Of a DNA stretch of 10,644 bases, positions 7,098 through 10,644 are shown piece after piece. Source of the stretch: JASFRS01 sp050114795 (GTDB lineage: Bacteria; Pseudomonadota; Alphaproteobacteria; Sphingomonadales; CAKZYD01); the NCBI GenBank assembly GCA_050114795.1, contig JASFRS010000079.1, positions 1-10,644 of the forward strand, written 5' to 3'. The first letter of the stretch is position 1. Each line of letters opens with the position of its first letter. Both the position numbers and the translations under genes were made by a program. Below the pieces are notes generated by a model. The model ran no database searches, was not told where the DNA came from, and saw only the letters and a list, made by a program, of their open reading frames with translations.

Positions 7098-8185
7098 GAT
7101 CTTTTTCGAAGATCTTCCAAAATACGTGCGGCCGTATGGCCGTCCCAGAATTCAGGACGGATGCCGTGCTGCCAATTGCCTTTCAAGACATCTTCCACGG
7201 ATGATAAAATCATATCAGGTTTGATGAGGCGGTTTGTGCCCTGTTCCAAGGTAATCGGGCGTTCCGTATTGTCTCTTAAGGTCAGGCAGGGGACATCGAG
7301 ATAGGTGGTTTCTTCCTGAATACCGCCCGAATCCGTCAGGGCAAAACGCGCGTTTGCAACCAGGCTCATAAAGGGTCGATAGCTGATGGGTTCGACAAGC
7401 TTAACGCCAGATGCGTTGTTTAAATCATCCCAGAGGCCGAAAGTTTCAAGCTGTTTACGGGTGCGTGGATGGACGGGAAAGATCAGTGGGCATTTGGCCG
7501 CCGCGGCTTTGAGTTGCGAAGTGATCTGCTCAAGCTTAGCCCTTTTATCCACATTGGAAGGACGGTGCAGTGTGACAATGCCATAGGATCGCGACTCCAA
7601 TTCATATGTTTCCAAGGCATTGCTGGCTTCGATCTTATCTCGCATCAGCTCGAAACTATCCATCATGATATTGCCCACCCGCGTGACGCGGGCTGGATCA
7701 ACGCCTTCCAGCGCGAGATTTTCATCGGCATCGGGGGAAGGAGTCCAGAGCACGTCTGCGATTGCATCAGTGACCAATCGATTGATTTCTTCAGGCATTT
7801 TTCGGTCACGGCTGCGCAACCCTGCCTCAAGGTGCGCAACGGGAACCCAGCATTTAGTGCCGACCATGGCGCAGGCGGCAGTTGAGTTCACATCGCCAAC
7901 GACAATGATCCAATCTGGTTTGTCTTCCATGCAGATTTTCTCATAGGCGATCATTACCCCACCGGTTTGTTCCGCATGGGTGCCACTGCCAACGCCCAGA
8001 TGATAATGGGGCTTGGGGAGTTCTAGATCCTGAAAGAAGCTATCGGACATATTAGCATCATAATGTTGGCCCGTATGGATCAGCACAGGGGTAAAATCAT
8101 CGGCTGCATTTAAGGCATGAAACAAAGGAGCCACCTTCATAAAATTTGGCCGGGCCGCAGCTATCAAGTGAACTTTCTTTGCCAT
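7094..8185 (-). CDS. wecB: UDP-N-acetylglucosamine 2-epimerase, non-hydrolysing (WecB)
   Basis: Cytoplasmic enzyme that interconverts UDP-GlcNAc and UDP-ManNAc, supplying ManNAc or ManNAcA units for surface polysaccharide. The 363 residues match the family's usual 360-390 and form a GT-B two-domain fold. Visible signatures are AARPNFMKVAPL (10-21), TGQHYD (38-43), GDVNSTAA (97-104), HLEAGLRSRDRKMPEEINR (118-136), VTLHRPSN (204-211), FPVHPRT (236-242), SYRPFMSL (268-275) and TDSGGIQEE (284-292). Asp98, Glu120, the Glu132/Glu133 pair and His207 appear to correspond to the catalytic residues described for the E. coli enzyme. It is divergent from tviB, 141 bases away, which places it in the same polysaccharide locus. 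The last codons form an AAGATCTT hairpin, and the stop overlaps the kinase stop by 4 bases. A start at ATG 8185 gives full length; only a distant GGGGGA precedes it. Confidence 0.93.
   Translation of the reverse strand: MAKKVHLIAAARPNFMKVAPLFHALNAADDFTPVLIHTGQHYDANMSDSFFQDLELPKPHYHLGVGSGTHAEQTGGVMIAYEKICMEDKPDWIIVVGDVNSTAACAMVGTKCWVPVAHLEAGLRSRDRKMPEEINRLVTDAIADVLWTPSPDADENLALEGVDPARVTRVGNIMMDSFELMRDKIEASNALETYELESRSYGIVTLHRPSNVDKRAKLEQITSQLKAAAAKCPLIFPVHPRTRKQLETFGLWDDLNNASGVKLVEPISYRPFMSLVANARFALTDSGGIQEETTYLDVPCLTLRDNTERPITLEQGTNRLIKPDMILSSVEDVLKGNWQHGIRPEFWDGHTAARILEDLRKRS
7096..7116. repeat. Hairpin of two AAGATCTT copies at the kinase/wecB convergence
   Basis: AAGATCTT (7096-7103) and AAGATCTT (7109-7116), each itself a palindrome, flank the 5-base loop TTTCG, giving a possible 8-bp stem on either strand. 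It overlaps the kinase stop codon and encodes the final residues EDLRKRS plus stop of wecB. It has no T-run on either side, so it is not a classical rho-independent terminator. It may still slow or protect transcripts ending here, or be coincidence from codon choice. Confidence 0.4.
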
Positions 8186-8326
8186 GTTAATTGATTTCCC
8201 CCATTGAAGTCTTGGAATTGGGCTTTATAGCTTGTTTATCATCCAGATTTTAATAACTGATGATGTATTTTGCATGAAGTGAATTGGGGATCATTATTTT
8301 TTTGAATTTTGGTTCGGGGGAAAGGG
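8186..8326. promoter_or_regulatory. Divergent intergenic region between wecB and tviB
   Basis: The 141 bases must contain the promoters of both wecB (-) and the tviB-epimerase operon (+). The centre (about 8220-8310) is A/T-rich, with a T-run at 8297-8303 shortly before tviB. I see no pair of -35 and -10 hexamers with good spacing and no strong inverted repeat. The GGGGGAAAGGG stretch at 8316-8326 directly before ATG 8327 supplies the tviB ribosome-binding site. Confidence 0.35.
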
Positions 8327-9604
8327 ATGAATGATTTAAGCGCTGCACGTATAGCAGTGATCGGTCTTGGCTATGTGGGCTTGCCGCTGGCGGTCGAATT
8401 TGGCCAGCTCCGTTCGGTACTTGGTTTTGATATCAATGAAGGCCGGATTGCCCAATTGTCTACCGGTGTTGATAATACTTTGGAAGTGAGCGGGGAGGAG
8501 CTGAAACAGGCGAAATATTTAGAGCTATCCTCTAATGCCGCTGACTTAAAAGACTGTAAAATCTTTATCGTGACCGTTCCCACGCCGATTGACCGTCATC
8601 GCCGACCGGATTTGATACCTTTGCATGATGCAAGTGTGCTGGTGGGGCAGGCGCTAAAACCAGGTGATCTGGTCATTTATGAATCAACAGTCTATCCCGG
8701 CTGCACGGAAGAAGTTTGCGTTCCGATTTTGGAGAAGATGTCGGGCCTAAAATTCAACGAGGATTTCTTTGCAGGCTACAGCCCTGAACGAATTAACCCC
8801 GGCGATAAAGAACACAGATTGCCGACAATTGTGAAAATAACATCCGGGTCAACGCCTGAAATTGCGGATGTCGTAGATGAATTATATTGCTCCGTTGTTA
8901 AGGCGGGAACGCATAGAGCATCATCTATCAAAGTTGCAGAGGCTGCGAAGGTTATTGAAAATACGCAGCGCGATTTGAATATAGCGCTGGTGAATGAGCT
9001 ATCCCTCATTTTCAATCGCCTGGATATTGATACACATGAGGTTTTGGAAGCTGCGGGTTCAAAGTGGAATTTCTTACCCTTTAAACCCGGACTTGTTGGT
9101 GGCCATTGTATCGGCGTTGATCCTTATTACCTCACGCATAAGGCGCAGGAGATAGGCTATCACCCTGAGGTCATTCTGGCCGGGCGCAGGATTAATGATG
9201 GTATGGGCCGTTTTGTGACTGATGAAGTAGCAAAGCTGGTCATTCATAAAGGCCATAAGGTCAAGGGCGCGAAGGCACTGGTTCTGGGTTTGACATTTAA
9301 AGAAAATTGCCCTGATCTGCGGAATACGCGAGTCACAGATATTATAGCCGGGCTAAGCCGTTATGGTATGGATGTGGATGTCTATGACCCCTGGGCTGAT
9401 ACTGATATGGCCAAGGAAGAACTGGGTATTGCAGTGGTAGGTAACCCAGAGCAGGGCAGATATGACGCCATTGTTTTAGCTGTTGCGCATCAAGAGTTTG
9501 TGGATATGGGTGCGGAAGCCATTCGGAAATGGGGTGGGGAAGGTGCAGTGCTTTATGATGTGAAGTCAGCACTGCCTAAGAACGCCACTGACGGACGATT
9601 GTAA
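8327..9604 (+). CDS. tviB: UDP-N-acetylglucosamine 6-dehydrogenase, TviB/VipA type
   Basis: NAD-dependent, four-electron oxidation of a UDP-HexNAc at C6 to the uronic acid, in the cytoplasm; TviB makes UDP-GlcNAcA for Vi capsule. The 425 residues closely resemble Salmonella TviB along the whole length, as far as I can recall that sequence. Domain 1 (about 1-200) has the NAD-binding IGLGYVGLPLAVEFG (12-26) with Asp35, VPTPID (84-89), YESTVYPGCTEE (118-129) and GYSPERINPGD (150-160). The central helix carries SIKVAEAAKVIENTQRDLN (200-218, Lys208). GLVGGHCIGVDPYYL (255-269) contains catalytic Cys261. The C-terminal domain has GLTFKENCPDLRNTR (321-335). ATG 8327 follows GGGGGAA; the in-frame TTG at 8309 would put the ribosome-binding site inside the gene. 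It is followed 13 bases later by the epimerase, so the two are probably one operon. WecC-type UDP-ManNAc activity is less likely from the motifs. Confidence 0.9.
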   Translation: MNDLSAARIAVIGLGYVGLPLAVEFGQLRSVLGFDINEGRIAQLSTGVDNTLEVSGEELKQAKYLELSSNAADLKDCKIFIVTVPTPIDRHRRPDLIPLHDASVLVGQALKPGDLVIYESTVYPGCTEEVCVPILEKMSGLKFNEDFFAGYSPERINPGDKEHRLPTIVKITSGSTPEIADVVDELYCSVVKAGTHRASSIKVAEAAKVIENTQRDLNIALVNELSLIFNRLDIDTHEVLEAAGSKWNFLPFKPGLVGGHCIGVDPYYLTHKAQEIGYHPEVILAGRRINDGMGRFVTDEVAKLVIHKGHKVKGAKALVLGLTFKENCPDLRNTRVTDIIAGLSRYGMDVDVYDPWADTDMAKEELGIAVVGNPEQGRYDAIVLAVAHQEFVDMGAEAIRKWGGEGAVLYDVKSALPKNATDGRL

Positions 9605-9617
9605 ATAGGATTAGGCA

Positions 9618-10644
9618 ATGAAAATTCTGGTGACTGGGGCGGCCGGATTTATCGGCGCCCATGTGGCGATGTATCTTCTGGCTCGTGGCGATGATGTTAT
9701 AGGTGTTGATAATCTCAATGACTATTATGATGTGTCCTTGAAAGAAGCGCGGCTTCAGCGGATTAAGGCATATCTCGAAAACCCGAATGCCGAAGATATT
9801 TATCCACAGGCGCGGCGCCTTTCAAACAGTCCCGGGACTTTTGAATTCATTAAATGCGACATTGCTGATCGTGCGCGGGTGGAGAAACTCTTTGCCGATG
9901 AGAAATTCGATCGCGTTGTCCATTTAGCGGCGCAGGCGGGTGTGCGTTATTCGATTGAAAATCCTCATGCTTATATCGATGCAAATATTGTCGGGACTAT
10001 GAATATCCTGGAAGGCTGTCGTCATAATGATGTTGAGCACCTGGTCTATGCGTCATCCTCATCAGTCTATGGTGCGAATGAGAAAATGCCTTTCTCAGTC
10101 CATGACAATGTGGATCATCCCCTTTCTCTTTATGCGGCGACGAAAAAAGCAAATGAGCTGATGGCGCATACTTATTCCAGCCTTTATGGGCTGCCAACGA
10201 CGGGTCTGCGTTTCTTTACGGTTTATGGTCCCTGGGGCAGGCCGGATATGGCGCTGTTTCTGTTTACAAAGAATATTCTGGCTGGCGAGCCCATTGATGT
10301 TTTCAACTATGGCAATCACCGCCGGGATTTTACTTATATCGATGACATTGTTGAAGGTGTTGTGCGCACTCTGGACACTGTCGCAGCCCCCAATCCCGAT
10401 TGGAGTGGTGAGGCACCTGATCCGGGAACAAGTAAAGCACCTTGGCGGGTTTATAATATCGGAAATCAAAGCCCTGTTGAGCTTCTTGATTATATCTCGG
10501 CTATTGAAGAAGCGACGGGTAAGACGGCGGAAAAGAATTTGCTCCCCATGCAGCCCGGTGATGTTCCGGATACTTATGCAGATGTGGAAGCGCTTGTCCA
10601 AGATGTTGGTTATAAGCCGCAAACACCTGTTAAAGAGGGTGTGG
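9618..10644 (+). CDS. NAD-dependent UDP-uronate 4-epimerase (UDP-glucuronate 4-epimerase-like SDR), 3' end outside window
   Basis: Extended short-chain dehydrogenase that inverts C4 of a UDP-uronic acid (UDP-GlcA to UDP-GalA in CapI/LspL-type members). The frame is open from ATG 9618, after TAGGATTAGG, to the window edge: 342 residues, probably missing only a few. Visible are the NAD-binding TGAAGFIGAH (6-15), D31-NLNDYYD, HLAAQAGVRYS (102-112), the active-site ASSSSVYG (145-152) and catalytic Tyr172/Lys176 (YAATK). FFTVYGPWGRPDMAL (199-213), YGNHRRDFTYIDD (231-243) and the family hallmark MQPGDVPDTYAD (311-322) follow. Residues about 52-72 (NPNAEDIYPQARRLSN region) look like an insertion of roughly 16-20 residues relative to typical members. 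Being 13 bases after tviB, it may act on UDP-GlcNAcA to give UDP-GalNAcA instead of UDP-GlcA; this is inference from context. It shows no frameshift. Confidence 0.9.
   Translation, partial: MKILVTGAAGFIGAHVAMYLLARGDDVIGVDNLNDYYDVSLKEARLQRIKAYLENPNAEDIYPQARRLSNSPGTFEFIKCDIADRARVEKLFADEKFDRVVHLAAQAGVRYSIENPHAYIDANIVGTMNILEGCRHNDVEHLVYASSSSVYGANEKMPFSVHDNVDHPLSLYAATKKANELMAHTYSSLYGLPTTGLRFFTVYGPWGRPDMALFLFTKNILAGEPIDVFNYGNHRRDFTYIDDIVEGVVRTLDTVAAPNPDWSGEAPDPGTSKAPWRVYNIGNQSPVELLDYISAIEEATGKTAEKNLLPMQPGDVPDTYADVEALVQDVGYKPQTPVKEGV

Noticed and set aside
7469..7946. Two overlapping plus-strand open frames of 138 and 108 codons
   Set aside because: Both are antisense to well-conserved wecB sequence and show no recognisable motif.
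8309..8326. TTG start for tviB at 8309
   Set aside because: It would place the GGGGGAAAGGG ribosome-binding region inside the coding sequence; ATG 8327 fits the TviB N-terminus better.
10095..10622. 175-codon open frame on the minus strand
   Set aside because: It lies antisense to the clearly recognisable epimerase, whose plus-strand frame runs intact from 9618 to the edge. The minus-strand translation shows no family motif and no ribosome-binding site.

Overview
The window looks like ordinary chromosome from an alphaproteobacterium with a moderate G+C content near 50%. The gene set suggests this: an ornithine-lipid acyltransferase of the OlsB type, a long soluble PAS hybrid histidine kinase, an ACAD10/11-like acyl-CoA dehydrogenase, and dense packing with convergent genes that overlap. 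I cannot name the genus. I see no tRNA, rRNA, CRISPR array, insertion sequence or integration site. All gaps between genes are shorter than 165 bases.

Layout. The left edge (1-827, +) is the C-terminal part of an AmpG-type muropeptide permease cut by the window. After a 146-base gap comes olsB (974-1852, +). Its upstream region holds a near-perfect Pho box at 931-948. Facing it on the minus strand are an acyl-CoA dehydrogenase (4546-3344) followed by a 14-helix MFS drug/H+ antiporter-like protein (3243-1849). The 100 bases between those two hold a perfect 10-bp-arm inverted repeat directly before the transporter start. From a divergent 163-base region runs a cytoplasmic hybrid sensor kinase with three PAS domains (4710-7097, +).

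The right third is a surface-polysaccharide precursor locus. wecB (8185-7094, -) encodes UDP-GlcNAc 2-epimerase. Divergent from it is a tviB-type UDP-GlcNAc 6-dehydrogenase (8327-9604, +). Thirteen bases later comes a UDP-uronate 4-epimerase-like SDR (9618 to the right edge), short of only its last few residues. Together they could supply UDP-ManNAc and a UDP-HexNAc uronic acid pair (GlcNAcA/GalNAcA) for a capsule, exopolysaccharide or O-antigen.

The point most worth following up is the Pho box in front of olsB. In rhizobia, ornithine lipids replace phospholipids when phosphate is scarce, so motif and gene function support each other. Both convergent gene pairs end on a shared TTAA, leaving no room for terminators between the stop codons. 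I found no evidence for a wholly new system here; the remaining findings are modest.
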